Shown here: positions 25,562 through 33,049 of the stretch, one piece after another
Layout: every line of letters begins with the position of its first letter
Position numbering within the stretch: position 1 is the first letter of the stretch
From: Gemmatimonadota bacterium
GTDB lineage: Bacteria > Gemmatimonadota > Gemmatimonadetes > Longimicrobiales > RSA9
Reading direction: 5' to 3'
Length of the DNA: 43,515 bases
NCBI GenBank assembly: GCA_039715185.1
Contig: JBDLIA010000022.1
Coordinates: 1-43,515, forward strand
Translations under genes and position numbers: made by a program
The notes under the pieces: model-generated
Seen by the model: only the letters and a program-made list of their open reading frames with translations
The model's database searches: none
What the model was told of the DNA's origin: nothing

Positions 25562-26383
25562 TCAGAACCGCTGGATGGTCCTCTGTCCTCCCTTGAGAAT
25601 CTCGATTGTCGGCGCCTGCTCCACGGGAGCGACCCGTGTGGTCGCCCTGCCGCTCGCCCTGCGCCGGCGGCCGGTGAGCAGGTCCTCCACGCGCGCGCCG
25701 TCGGTCCGGATGGAGTCTCCGTCCAACGTGTTGCGCAGCGCGAGCTGGATGCGCCCCTGGTCGCCCGCGATCACGAGCTGTTCCGCCTGCTCGGGCGTGA
25801 CCAGCACCGTGATGACGGACGCCACCACGGGCGATCCGTTGTCGTCAGCCTCGATGAGTTGGCCCGAAGTCAGGGCCAGGATGTCCTGAAGCACGACCTG
25901 CGACAGCTTGTCGCCGCCTCTCGGCGGGTCGACCGTGAGGATCACGTCGACGCGCGTGCCCGGCACCACGAAGCCCGCCACGCTCACCACCTCGTCCACG
26001 CGGATGCTGATCGCGCGCATGCCCTCGGGGATGGTGATAGGCAGGCCGCCGTTCTCGGTGTCGGCGAGCTTGGCCTCGAGGAAAGGCTCATTGACCGAAA
26101 CCGCGCGGACCAGGCCGCGCCCGACCACGTCCTCCACGGCGGTCACGTAACCGACCGGCACCTGCTCGGACGGCCAATCTATCAATTGGACATCCTCTGG
26201 GCGAACCATGCTGCCGAGCGGCAGGTCGGTGACGGCCACCGCCACCGGCGTGGTGGTCCGGTTCACGGTGGGCAGCACCGGGCCGCCCTGGTTCTGAAGG
26301 TAGTTCAAAGAGGCCCAGGCGGCGGCCAAACCGAGCACCATCGCGAGCCCCAAGATCAGCAACGCACGTCTGCGATTTCCCAT
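25562..26383 (-). CDS. cpaB: Tad pilus assembly protein CpaB/RcpC
   Basis: 273 residues. An N-terminal span (about 7-25), then a SAF/CpaB domain ('VAVAVTDLPLGSMVRPEDVQ', 'VGRGLVRAVSVNEPF', 'ISIRVDEVVSVAGFVVPG', 'RVDVILTV') and an RcpC-like C-terminal part ('VTVLVTPEQAEQLVIA'). CpaB is periplasmic and helps the secretin and pilus pass through the cell wall. The tail is Arg-rich and variable. It is 18 bases downstream of tadE. Confidence 0.95.
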   Translation of the reverse strand: MGNRRRALLILGLAMVLGLAAAWASLNYLQNQGGPVLPTVNRTTTPVAVAVTDLPLGSMVRPEDVQLIDWPSEQVPVGYVTAVEDVVGRGLVRAVSVNEPFLEAKLADTENGGLPITIPEGMRAISIRVDEVVSVAGFVVPGTRVDVILTVDPPRGGDKLSQVVLQDILALTSGQLIEADDNGSPVVASVITVLVTPEQAEQLVIAGDQGRIQLALRNTLDGDSIRTDGARVEDLLTGRRRRASGRATTRVAPVEQAPTIEILKGGQRTIQRF

Positions 26384-26401
26384 GATCCCCCGTCCCCTCC
26401 C

Positions 26402-26881
26402 CTACTCCTTGCGCATCGCGACCGAAGTCCTGATCGGGATCGTGCTGTAACCGGTCATCGAAGAGATGAGCGGCCCGAACATGATCATGTCGTGCTGATA
26501 GGTGATGTTCATGCGCGCGGTGTCGCCGCGCTCGACATCGCTCCACCCGGTCGGCAGGCTGACTCCGCTGGCCACGAGCTCCACCGTCGCCCCAGCGCCG
26601 TCCAGGCCGCCCCGGCCCAGCGCACCGCGCACCACGTTCGTGGCGTCGGTCGAGTCGGCGGCGGTCCCGTTGCCGATAACGGCTACGCGCGCGCCCTCGC
26701 GCGCGGCGTCCGTGACCACCTGCCAGGACTTGACGATGAGGCCGAACTCGACGACCCCGAAAACGAGAAGCAGAAGCATGGGCACGACCAGCGCGAACTC
26801 CGCGATCGACTGCCCAGCGGCAGAGCGGCGAATCGAGCCCGAACCAGAGGCTTCCCTCGGCGCGCGTTGCAGAAACCTCAT
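26402..26881 (-). CDS. tadE: TadE-like pseudopilin
   Basis: 159 residues. After a basic lead comes 'AAGQSIAEFALVVP', the prepilin-peptidase site (Gly, four residues, Glu-Phe) followed by a membrane helix, then 'FGLIVKSWQVVTDAAREGAR', typical of TadE. It is probably processed by the peptidase encoded just before it. Its ATG overlaps the stop of the peptidase gene by 4 bases (26878-26881). The open frame continues upstream, but that part is antiphase shadow of the peptidase gene. Confidence 0.93.
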   Translation of the reverse strand: MRFLQRAPREASGSGSIRRSAAGQSIAEFALVVPMLLLLVFGVVEFGLIVKSWQVVTDAAREGARVAVIGNGTAADSTDATNVVRGALGRGGLDGAGATVELVASGVSLPTGWSDVERGDTARMNITYQHDMIMFGPLISSMTGYSTIPIRTSVAMRKE

Positions 26882-27387
26882 AGCGCGAACCTTGCGATTA
26901 GGGAGCCGGCGGCGATGGCGACACCGTAGGGTATAGTGACGGCGCCCTCCGATCGGAGGGTCTGTCTGTGACCGAACCGTCCGACGGTGACGAGGTTCAG
27001 CACGAGGGCGCCAGTGTTGGAAATGGTCCTCCCAAGCAGACCAAGTCGCCATGTAGTATACACCGCCATCGCTCCGCCTATCAAGGCTGTGCCGAAGAGG
27101 GCTTGCACCATCCCCAGCGGCCCCATGAATGCGCCGACGGCGGTGATGAGCTTCGCATCCCCCCCGCCAAAAGCACCGAGCGCGAACAGCGGGAGCGAAA
27201 GGCCGAAGCCGATCGCCGCGCCCAGCAGCGCTCCCCAGGGCGAAAGGCCCCCGGGGCTCAACGATAGCACGACACCGATCACGAACCCCGTAACGGTCAG
27301 ATAATTCGGTATCGTGCGGTCTTTCAAGTCCGACAACGCGGCCGCCACCACGAGGGTGATCAGCCAGAAATCCGCCCAAGCCATCAT
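26878..27387 (-). CDS. tadV: Prepilin peptidase TadV/CpaA
   Basis: 169 residues with five to six membrane spans and both catalytic aspartates of the A24 family: Asp20 in 'LSDLKDRTIPN' and Asp77 in 'FGGGDAKL'. It lacks the N-methylating domain of PilD, as expected for TadV. It should cut the leader of the two Flp pilins and the TadE protein. It is 32 bases after the second flp gene. Confidence 0.95.
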   Translation of the reverse strand: MMAWADFWLITLVVAAALSDLKDRTIPNYLTVTGFVIGVVLSLSPGGLSPWGALLGAAIGFGLSLPLFALGAFGGGDAKLITAVGAFMGPLGMVQALFGTALIGGAMAVYTTWRLGLLGRTISNTGALVLNLVTVGRFGHRQTLRSEGAVTIPYGVAIAAGSLIARFAL

Positions 27388-27419
27388 CCCCGGTGCACTC
27401 CTAGCCGCGCCGTTGCCGT

Positions 27420-27599
27420 TTAGCTACGTGTCGCCTCGTTGATCGCGTCCCGCACGCCCTCCATCGGCCGCGCTATGGCGGTCCGAAAATCGATCAGCAT
27501 CACGATCATGGCGAGCGCGATCAGCGCCATCAGAACCGAGTACTCTGCCAGGTCCTGTCCGGCCTCGTCCAACCAGTATGTCCTGAGAATCCCAAACAT
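27420..27599 (-). CDS. flp: Flp-type pilin 2
   Basis: A 59-residue prepilin. A short leader ends 'DEAG', followed by the cleavage pattern 'G/QDLAEYSVLMALIA' (four residues then Glu-Tyr) and a hydrophobic helix, giving a mature pilin of about 45 residues. The ATG at 27599 is chosen because the leader length (14 residues) matches the first pilin; the open frame extends further without homology. It is one of two paralogous pilins in tandem and differs from the first mainly in its C-terminal part ('DFRTAIARPMEGVRDAI'). Confidence 0.92.
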   Translation of the reverse strand: MFGILRTYWLDEAGQDLAEYSVLMALIALAMIVMLIDFRTAIARPMEGVRDAINEATRS

Positions 27600-27656
27600 G
27601 TGGTCCCGGGCCGTTTTCTGTTCCTTGTGCAAAGCCCACCGCGGCCTTCGTGACCG

Positions 27657-27682
27657 GGCGGGCAACCCGCCGAGCACTCGGC
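27657..27682 (-). terminator. Overlapping hairpins between the two pilin genes
   Basis: Two overlapping inverted repeats: GGCGGG at 27657-27662 pairs with CCCGCC at 27666-27671 (3-base loop), and GCCGAG at 27669-27674 is repeated inverted at 27677-27682. They are mutually exclusive. No T-run follows. They may attenuate transcription after the first pilin or protect its mRNA, so that pilin is made in excess of the machinery. Confidence 0.35.
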
Positions 27683-27731
27683 TCGGAGGCCGCGTACCGC
27701 GACCCCCGAACCGAGCGTCATCCGGCTGGGT

Positions 27732-27911
27732 TCAGCTTACGCCGGCGTTGTTGAGAACGTTCGTCGCGCGGCCGAAGGCCGTCACGATGGCGTTCCGCAG
27801 ACCGGTGATGGCCGTCACGAGCACCACGGCCAGAAGCGCCAGAAGCAGCGCGTACTCGGCCAGGTCCTGTCCCGACTCATCGTTCCAGAAGTTACGAATC
27901 ACGGCGTCCAT
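27732..27911 (-). CDS. flp: Flp-type pilin 1
   Basis: A 59-residue prepilin with a 14-residue leader ending 'DESG', then 'QDLAEYALLLALLAVV', the Flp cleavage and helix motif, and a short tail 'TNVLNNAGVS'. First gene of the minus-strand tad cluster. An AAGGGG sequence lies 10 bases before the ATG. The upstream 296 bases up to the PAP2 gene hold several hairpins and should contain the promoter. Confidence 0.93.
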   Translation of the reverse strand: MDAVIRNFWNDESGQDLAEYALLLALLAVVLVTAITGLRNAIVTAFGRATNVLNNAGVS

Positions 27912-27942
27912 GGATCGACTACCCCTTCCTGAGTGTGACCTT

Positions 27943-27958
27943 GCCACCGTCCGGTGGC
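27943..27958 (-). promoter_or_regulatory. Hairpin in the flp leader
   Basis: GCCACC at 27943-27948 and GGTGGC at 27953-27958 form a perfect 6-bp stem with a 4-base loop, about 32 bases before the first pilin ATG and just above its ribosome site. It could stabilise the pilin mRNA or tune translation. Confidence 0.35.
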
Positions 27959-28053
27959 GCTCAGCTGCGGTTCTGGGTCGGGTTGCCGATTCCGGCCTCA
28001 CCCCGCCCCGGTCCCTCCCGTCTTCGGAGGGCCCTGCTTACTGCATGTCAAAC

Positions 28054-28103
28054 CGGCCAGTCGGCCGTCCGACGAATGAACCCGCCTGTGCGGGGTTCGT
28101 CGG
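28054..28103 (-). terminator. Paired hairpins between PAP2 gene and flp
   Basis: CCGACGAA (28069-28076) pairs with TTCGTCGG (28096-28103), and inside this CCCGC (28081-28085) pairs with GCGGG (28090-28094) around a 4-base loop. A second small hairpin, CGGCC/GGCCG, lies at 28054-28067. There is no T-run on either strand. The structure may end the transcript of the PAP2 gene, which stops about 105 bases upstream, or be part of a long flp leader. The 296-base gap 27912-28207 holds no gene that I can support. Confidence 0.4.
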
Positions 28104-28207
28104 TGCCTCCACGGACAAGCCGTGCGAGCCGACCGTACCTACAACAAGTCGCGTGCCAAACCTCGCCAGATCCAGGAACGCCTCCGTTGCGGCGCATTCC
28201 CCCACTG

Positions 28208-29287
28208 TTATCGGCCAGGAGACGTTTCAGCGAGTAATAGATCGTTACCCGCTTCGGGTACTGTTTTATTACGTCCGCGGTCCGTCTCGAGAACGCCTCC
28301 GACTGGCGCCTGCGTCGATCCCAGCCTAGCGAGCAGTCCCGGCGCATAGCGCCAGGCAACCGCGGCCACCGCGCCGCCCACCAGCAGATCGACTACGTAG
28401 TGCTCGGCCCCGTAGACCAGGGCGAACCCCATCAGGGCGACGTACGCCCAGCCGATCGCGGCACGCACCGATCCCGAACGCCCCCAGGCGAGCGCCACGA
28501 GTACCGTCAAGGCCATGTGGTAGGACGGCATCGCCGACACGTCATTGCCGCTCGCGCTGTTGCCGAGCTCGTAGACCGTGGTTTGTTCGCCGAGCCAGCC
28601 ATCATGCAATAGCCGACCCACGGGCTCGATGTAGCCTTCTAGAGACGCCATCCATGGTGGAGCCGTCGGCAACGCCCAGTGGATGGGCAGCCCGATCACG
28701 AACACCAGAACGCCCGCCGCGAGCATCCGCTCCGCTCCGCTCCTATCGCGCCAGTACAGGAAAGGAGCCGACGCCACGAACACGAAAAAAAAGCTCACGT
28801 AAATCGCGACGAGAACCGGAGCCCAGCCGGCCAGAACCCCGGCCATGGCGTGCTGAAGCCAGACCGTCGGCACCTCGCCCAGACCCAGCACGCGGTCGGC
28901 GCTGATGACGTACTCCACTCGAACCGGCGCGAAGCCGTCGTCGGCGAGTCGCCTTCCGGCCACGTAGAACAGGAAGACCAGGGGGTAGACCGCCAGGATC
29001 CGCGTGGTGCGTTCGGTGGCGGCGAGGGCGACGGCGCCGAGCGCCAGCGTGACGGCGATCCAACTCCAGGTCCCCGCGAGGTCCAGGAGGATCGTGAGGT
29101 AGAAGCTGATGGTGATGACGAAGAGCAGGGCGTAGTGCAGCGGTGCCCATTGCGTTCCGCCCAGGTCGGGCGAGTCTGCGCTGGGGAGCTGGGACACATC
29201 CGACTGACCGGCGTGGCCGGATCCGCGCCCCGGCACCCACCGGGACGCTTCAACTACCGGAATGGTCGTCCCCCTAGCCTCCACCAC
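28208..29287 (-). CDS. PAP2-superfamily membrane enzyme, Aur1/inositolphosphotransferase-like
   Basis: 359 residues with about seven membrane spans. The active-site motifs are of the PAP2_3 type: 'DVSAMPSYHMALTVL' (PSYH, like MPSxH of Aur1) and 'YGAEHYVVDLLVGG' (His and Asp of the last motif). The usual first PAP2 motif (KxxxxxxRP) is not obvious, as is common in this subgroup. Family members transfer phospho-inositol or dephosphorylate lipid phosphates in the membrane. The GTG start has GAGGGG 7 bases upstream. The last 40 residues after 'LARLGS' are polar and variable. It stands alone, 154 bases after the GT-C-like gene on the same strand. Confidence 0.85.
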   Translation of the reverse strand: MVEARGTTIPVVEASRWVPGRGSGHAGQSDVSQLPSADSPDLGGTQWAPLHYALLFVITISFYLTILLDLAGTWSWIAVTLALGAVALAATERTTRILAVYPLVFLFYVAGRRLADDGFAPVRVEYVISADRVLGLGEVPTVWLQHAMAGVLAGWAPVLVAIYVSFFFVFVASAPFLYWRDRSGAERMLAAGVLVFVIGLPIHWALPTAPPWMASLEGYIEPVGRLLHDGWLGEQTTVYELGNSASGNDVSAMPSYHMALTVLVALAWGRSGSVRAAIGWAYVALMGFALVYGAEHYVVDLLVGGAVAAVAWRYAPGLLARLGSTQAPVGGVLETDRGRNKTVPEAGNDLLLAETSPGR

Positions 29288-29441
29288 GGCATTCCCCTCA
29301 CCTCACCCCACGTCCAGCCGCCTCCCGAGCCGCTTCCAAAGGTTTCACCGCTGCATGGCATGCGCAAGATTGCTTGGAGTGCCGCGTGAGGGTTGCTGCC
29401 AAGGGCCAGATCGGCCGTAGGCGGCTCTCCGCGCACCGAAC

Positions 29442-30965
29442 CTACGGCAGAAGGATGAGCCGATCGTCGATGAGCAGGTGCGTCGCTCCGGTCGCGCCGG
29501 CGAACGCGGCCAGGCTCAGCCGCTCCTCCAGGACCGCGCGCACGAGCGCCTGCTTTTCCCGATAGTGGGGGGTTTCCCCCCAGTGACCCGGCAGAGTGGT
29601 CCGTCCGGCGACCATCGCGACGTGCGGCGAGTACTCGGGGCTGGTGGCGATGACCGCCGTGGCTGGAGTCTCCCCCGCGCGCGTGAATCCGTCGTAGGTC
29701 ACCCGCGGCACGTACGCCCTGAAATTGGAAAGATCCCCTCCGCGCGAAATCAGAGCGTGGAGATCGCGCGCCGTGAAGAAGACGTTGCTCAGGCTCAACA
29801 GAACGAACACGACGGCCGCGGCCCACAGCCCGCCCCGTCGCAACCGCACACGCACCATCCCCAGGCCGGCGAGCAGAGCCACCGGGATGTGAACCCCCAT
29901 GAGCAGCTTGCGCTGCAAGCCAACAGGCAGATAGCCCAGGCCGAGTTGGAGGAAAGCCCAGGCGACCAGGAGGACGACCATGTCCCGCTCCGCGCCCTCC
30001 GTCCGCGCGCCGATCACCGCGAGGGGGATCAGCAGGCCGAAACCGAGCAGGTAGTGGCCCAGGGGCAGGCTCGGGGTAGGAACCGCGGCGCGAAGCTGGA
30101 ATACCGCATCCGTGGACAGATACCACAGCATCCAGGCCGCGGCGGGCGCGGCGACCGCGGCGGCGATCCCGGCGGCTCGCAGCAGGCGGGTGGAGAATCG
30201 GCCGTGGCGCAGCCGCCCGATGACGAGGTGGGCGCCGACGATCACCACCAAGGGTACCGCGTCGTAGGTGTGCACGTTGATCAGGAGCAGCAAGGCGAGA
30301 CCAGCCACGATCGCGTCTCGCGTGCGCCCCGTTCTTTCGGCCTCGAGCAGAGAGGTGAGCGCCAGCAGGAACAGGGTGATGGAGAACGCGAACAGGCCGC
30401 TGGAATAGAGCGCCAGGAACGTGACCACCTCAGGCTGGACGAGGTCCGCCGATCCGAAGGGGGCCCCGGACAGACCCACCAGCCACCCCAACCCTGCCCC
30501 GGCGGCGACGACCGCCGTGGCCCACCGGCGGGGCTCCGTTTGCGGGACGACGTAGGCCGCCAGGCGGTACACGAGGACAACGCTGGTGAAGGTGAAGAGG
30601 AGGCGGGCAAGGTGGTAGACCACCGCGTAGGGCGTCCGCGCGGCGGCTGCCACCGTACCGATCCCCCACGCCCACAGATGGACGAAGCGTCCCGAATCCG
30701 GCTCCGCGGCGAACAGGTTGGACAGGAAGAAGGACCCGTCCCGAGCCTGTACGATCCAGGACCAGTGGACCGCGGTGTCCACCCCGTTGTGGGTGGTGCC
30801 CATCCACACGTGACCGGGCGGCGTGAGGGTCCACGCGACGAGATACGGGATCGCCGAGAAGGCCGTTACCGCGCCCGCGGCGGCGAGGATCCAGCGCCAC
30901 TCGCGAGGAGCGATCAGCGGAGCCCCGGGAAGCCCCGTTCGCACGTGCGACTCCGACTCCTCCAC
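29442..30965 (-). CDS. Multi-spanning GT-C-like glycosyltransferase
   Basis: 507 residues with about ten membrane spans and a soluble C-terminal part ending 'GATHLLIDDRLILLP'. The loop after the first span has acidic and His residues ('GTTHNGVDTAVHWSWIVQ'), as in lipid-phosphosugar-dependent GT-C enzymes, where an acidic residue of the first outer loop is catalytic. No specific family motif lets me name the sugar. The GTG start is preceded by a GGGGGAAGGGG stretch. It is divergent from the operon at 31108, whose last two genes encode the same type of protein. Confidence 0.75.
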   Translation of the reverse strand: MEESESHVRTGLPGAPLIAPREWRWILAAAGAVTAFSAIPYLVAWTLTPPGHVWMGTTHNGVDTAVHWSWIVQARDGSFFLSNLFAAEPDSGRFVHLWAWGIGTVAAAARTPYAVVYHLARLLFTFTSVVLVYRLAAYVVPQTEPRRWATAVVAAGAGLGWLVGLSGAPFGSADLVQPEVVTFLALYSSGLFAFSITLFLLALTSLLEAERTGRTRDAIVAGLALLLLINVHTYDAVPLVVIVGAHLVIGRLRHGRFSTRLLRAAGIAAAVAAPAAAWMLWYLSTDAVFQLRAAVPTPSLPLGHYLLGFGLLIPLAVIGARTEGAERDMVVLLVAWAFLQLGLGYLPVGLQRKLLMGVHIPVALLAGLGMVRVRLRRGGLWAAAVVFVLLSLSNVFFTARDLHALISRGGDLSNFRAYVPRVTYDGFTRAGETPATAVIATSPEYSPHVAMVAGRTTLPGHWGETPHYREKQALVRAVLEERLSLAAFAGATGATHLLIDDRLILLP

Positions 30966-31074
30966 GGGCCCCTTCCCCCATCCGTTTGCCTACGCTCCGC
31001 CGGGCCTCAACAACGTACCTGGCCGAGGCGCGGTCAAGTCATCCCGCGCGGCGCACGCGGCCGAGACGGCGGTG

Positions 31075-31107
31075 TTGTTCACGCGGCGCGCGCCGTAAGA
31101 TGCCCGC
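31075..31107 (+). promoter_or_regulatory. Candidate leaderless promoter
   Basis: TAAGAT at 31096-31101 fits TANNNT and stands 6 bases before the ATG at 31108. TTGTTC at 31075-31080 is a weak -35 with a short 15-base spacer. No ribosome site precedes the ATG. Compare the equally spaced element before 3230. Confidence 0.35.
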
Positions 31108-32016
31108 ATGACCGAAGCGCTGCTCGCGGAATTGCGCGATCGCCGAAACGCCGACGGCGGGTGGCCCGCCCGAGCGGGCCTGCCCAGCAACGCGGAGAGC
31201 ACCGCGCTGGCGCGCATGGCGTTCGCCGCGGTGGGGCCAGAGGGTGAGGCCGAAGTGGCCGCGGCGACCGCCTGGCTGTTGCGCCACCAGGCGAGCGACG
31301 GCAGTTGGTCCTTCCAGCCGGACGTTCCGCTCGGCAAGTGGCCCACGAGCCTCGCCGCGCTGGCGCTCGGTTCGCACGCGGAGCACCGCGACGCGGTGCG
31401 GGCGGCCGTGCGACACATCGTCGACCAGGAAGCGCGCAAGCTCCCCTGGCTCACGAACCTGTTGTACTGGTTCGCTCGCGAGAGGATGTCCGTGGAATTG
31501 AACCCTTCCCTCAACGGGTGGCCGTGGGCGGAAGGCGCCTTCAGTTGGGTGGAGCCGACGGCGTACGCCGTGATCGCGCTCAAGCGGCACGGCGGCCTCG
31601 CGGGTCGGCGAGCGAGGGGACGGCTGGACGAGGGCGAGCGCATGATCCTGGACCGTACCTGTGCGGGCGGCGGCTGGAACCACGGGAACTACAGGGTCCT
31701 GGGCGAGGATATCCACGCCTATCCGGACACCACGGCGATAGCCCTTCTCGCGCTGCAGGGAGCGGGACGGATGCCCGAGGTGGAGGAGGGTCTCACGGTG
31801 CTCCCCCGCCTTCTGGACGCGCACGCGTCGGGCGGGACGCTAGCCCTGGCGCGCCTGGCGCAGCGGGCGTGGTCGGTCGCGGACGCCGGGGTTCGCGAAC
31901 GCCTCGACGCGTGGTCTACGGCCCCGGACGGCTTCGGCGGGACCCGCGGCATCGCGCTGGCCGTTCTGGCCCTCGCGGACGCCGCAAACCCCTTCCTGCT
32001 GGTGAACGTCCGATGA
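31108..32016 (+). CDS. Squalene-cyclase/prenyltransferase-like alpha-toroid protein
   Basis: 302 residues made of paired helices with repeated Gly-Trp turns, the QW-type signature of the terpene cyclase and prenyltransferase alpha/alpha barrel: 'NADGGWPARAG', 'ASDGSWSFQPD', 'CAGGGWNHGNY'. It is about half the length of squalene-hopene cyclase and has 'YPDTTAIALLAL' where class II cyclases carry DxDD, so hopanoid-type cyclisation is unlikely. It could be a binding or modified-substrate protein. No signal peptide. First gene of a plus-strand operon; its stop overlaps the DUF362 start by 4 bases. Confidence 0.82.
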   Translation: MTEALLAELRDRRNADGGWPARAGLPSNAESTALARMAFAAVGPEGEAEVAAATAWLLRHQASDGSWSFQPDVPLGKWPTSLAALALGSHAEHRDAVRAAVRHIVDQEARKLPWLTNLLYWFARERMSVELNPSLNGWPWAEGAFSWVEPTAYAVIALKRHGGLAGRRARGRLDEGERMILDRTCAGGGWNHGNYRVLGEDIHAYPDTTAIALLALQGAGRMPEVEEGLTVLPRLLDAHASGGTLALARLAQRAWSVADAGVRERLDAWSTAPDGFGGTRGIALAVLALADAANPFLLVNVR

Positions 32017-33035
32017 TCGGCCGGCGCGCGTTCGTGAAGTCGATCGGCGCCGCCGCCGCGGCCCCTGCGCTCGTCCGCTGCGCCGAACCCCCGGAAGAGC
32101 CCCAGGGCCCGCGTTGGCTCCCGGAGGCTGAGGTCCGCCCGGACCGCTCGAGCGTGGCGGTGCTGGCCGCCGACGCCTACGACGGCCGGCTGACGGACGT
32201 CGTGCGGCGCGGCCTCGAGCTGTTCTCGGTCCCCGTGCGTGGCCGCCGCGTGGTGCTCAAGCCCAACCTGGTCGAGTTCGACCCCGGCGGCGTCATCAAC
32301 ACGCACCCCGTGCTGATCGCGGCGACCATCGAGGCGCTCCGGGAGCTGGAGGCGAAGGAAGTCATCGTGGCCGAGGGGCCCGGCCACCGGCGCGACAACG
32401 AATACCTCCTGTCGGCGTCGGGGCTGGCGGATGTCCTCCGGGACACGGGCGCGCGTTACGTGGACCTGAACGTGGACGCGGTGCGGCCGGTAAGGCTGCG
32501 CAGTCACTACACCGCCCTGGACCGACTCTACCTGCCCGCGACGGTCCTGGACGCCGAGCTCTTCATCTCGATGCCCAAGATGAAGACCCACCACTGGGCG
32601 GGGGTCACCTTGTCGATGAAGAACCTGTTCGGGATCGTGCCCAGCGCGGTCTACGGGTGGCCCAAGAACGTCCTCCACTGGCAGGGCATCGACAACAGCA
32701 TCCTCGACATCAACGCGGCGCTGACGGTGCCGCGTTTCAACATCGTCGATGGAATCGTGGGCATGGAGGGCAACGGTCCGATCCAGGGCACCGCCAAGCC
32801 CACGGGGGTGCTCGTGTTTGGCGCGGACCCGGTCGCCGTGGACACGACCGCGGCGAGCGTCATGGGGCTCGAGCCGACGCGCGTGAACTACCTGGCGGAG
32901 GCGGGTGAGTTCTTCGGCAACGCGGCGCTGGAGCGGATCGAGCAGCGCGGGGAATCGCCGGGGGCGCTTCGTCAGAGCTACGACGTGGTGGAGGCGTTCG
33001 AATCCCTCAAGGCAGGCCTCGCGGGTGCCGGCTGA
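32013..33035 (+). CDS. Tat-exported DUF362 protein
   Basis: 340 residues. The N-terminus 'GRRAFVKSIGAAAAA' is a twin-arginine signal, so the protein is exported folded and may carry a cofactor. The rest matches DUF362: 'VVLKPNLVEFDPGG', 'VIVAEGPGH', 'ELFISMPKMKTHHWAGVTL', 'SMKNLFGIVP', 'FNIVDGIVGMEGNGP', 'FGADPVAVDTTAA'. The ferredoxin-like cysteine clusters found in some members are absent. The function of DUF362 is unknown. ATG overlaps the preceding stop (ATGA, 32013-32016). Confidence 0.9.
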   Translation: MIGRRAFVKSIGAAAAAPALVRCAEPPEEPQGPRWLPEAEVRPDRSSVAVLAADAYDGRLTDVVRRGLELFSVPVRGRRVVLKPNLVEFDPGGVINTHPVLIAATIEALRELEAKEVIVAEGPGHRRDNEYLLSASGLADVLRDTGARYVDLNVDAVRPVRLRSHYTALDRLYLPATVLDAELFISMPKMKTHHWAGVTLSMKNLFGIVPSAVYGWPKNVLHWQGIDNSILDINAALTVPRFNIVDGIVGMEGNGPIQGTAKPTGVLVFGADPVAVDTTAASVMGLEPTRVNYLAEAGEFFGNAALERIEQRGESPGALRQSYDVVEAFESLKAGLAGAG

Positions 33036-33049
33036 CTAGGCCTGACGGG

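Noticed and set aside
28023-28051. A perfect TTGACA on the minus strand (28051-28046) upstream of flp, as a -35 box.
   Set aside because: At 17 bases downstream the sequence is TCCGAA, and nothing like TATAAT occurs at 15-19 bases. It may be chance.
29478-31247. A 589-codon open frame on the plus strand over the GT-C-like gene.
   Set aside because: Charged, Arg/Gln-rich shadow sequence; the minus strand has regular membrane helices.
31108-32016. Squalene-hopene cyclase.
   Set aside because: Half the normal length and no DxDD motif. Only the alpha-toroid repeat is supported.
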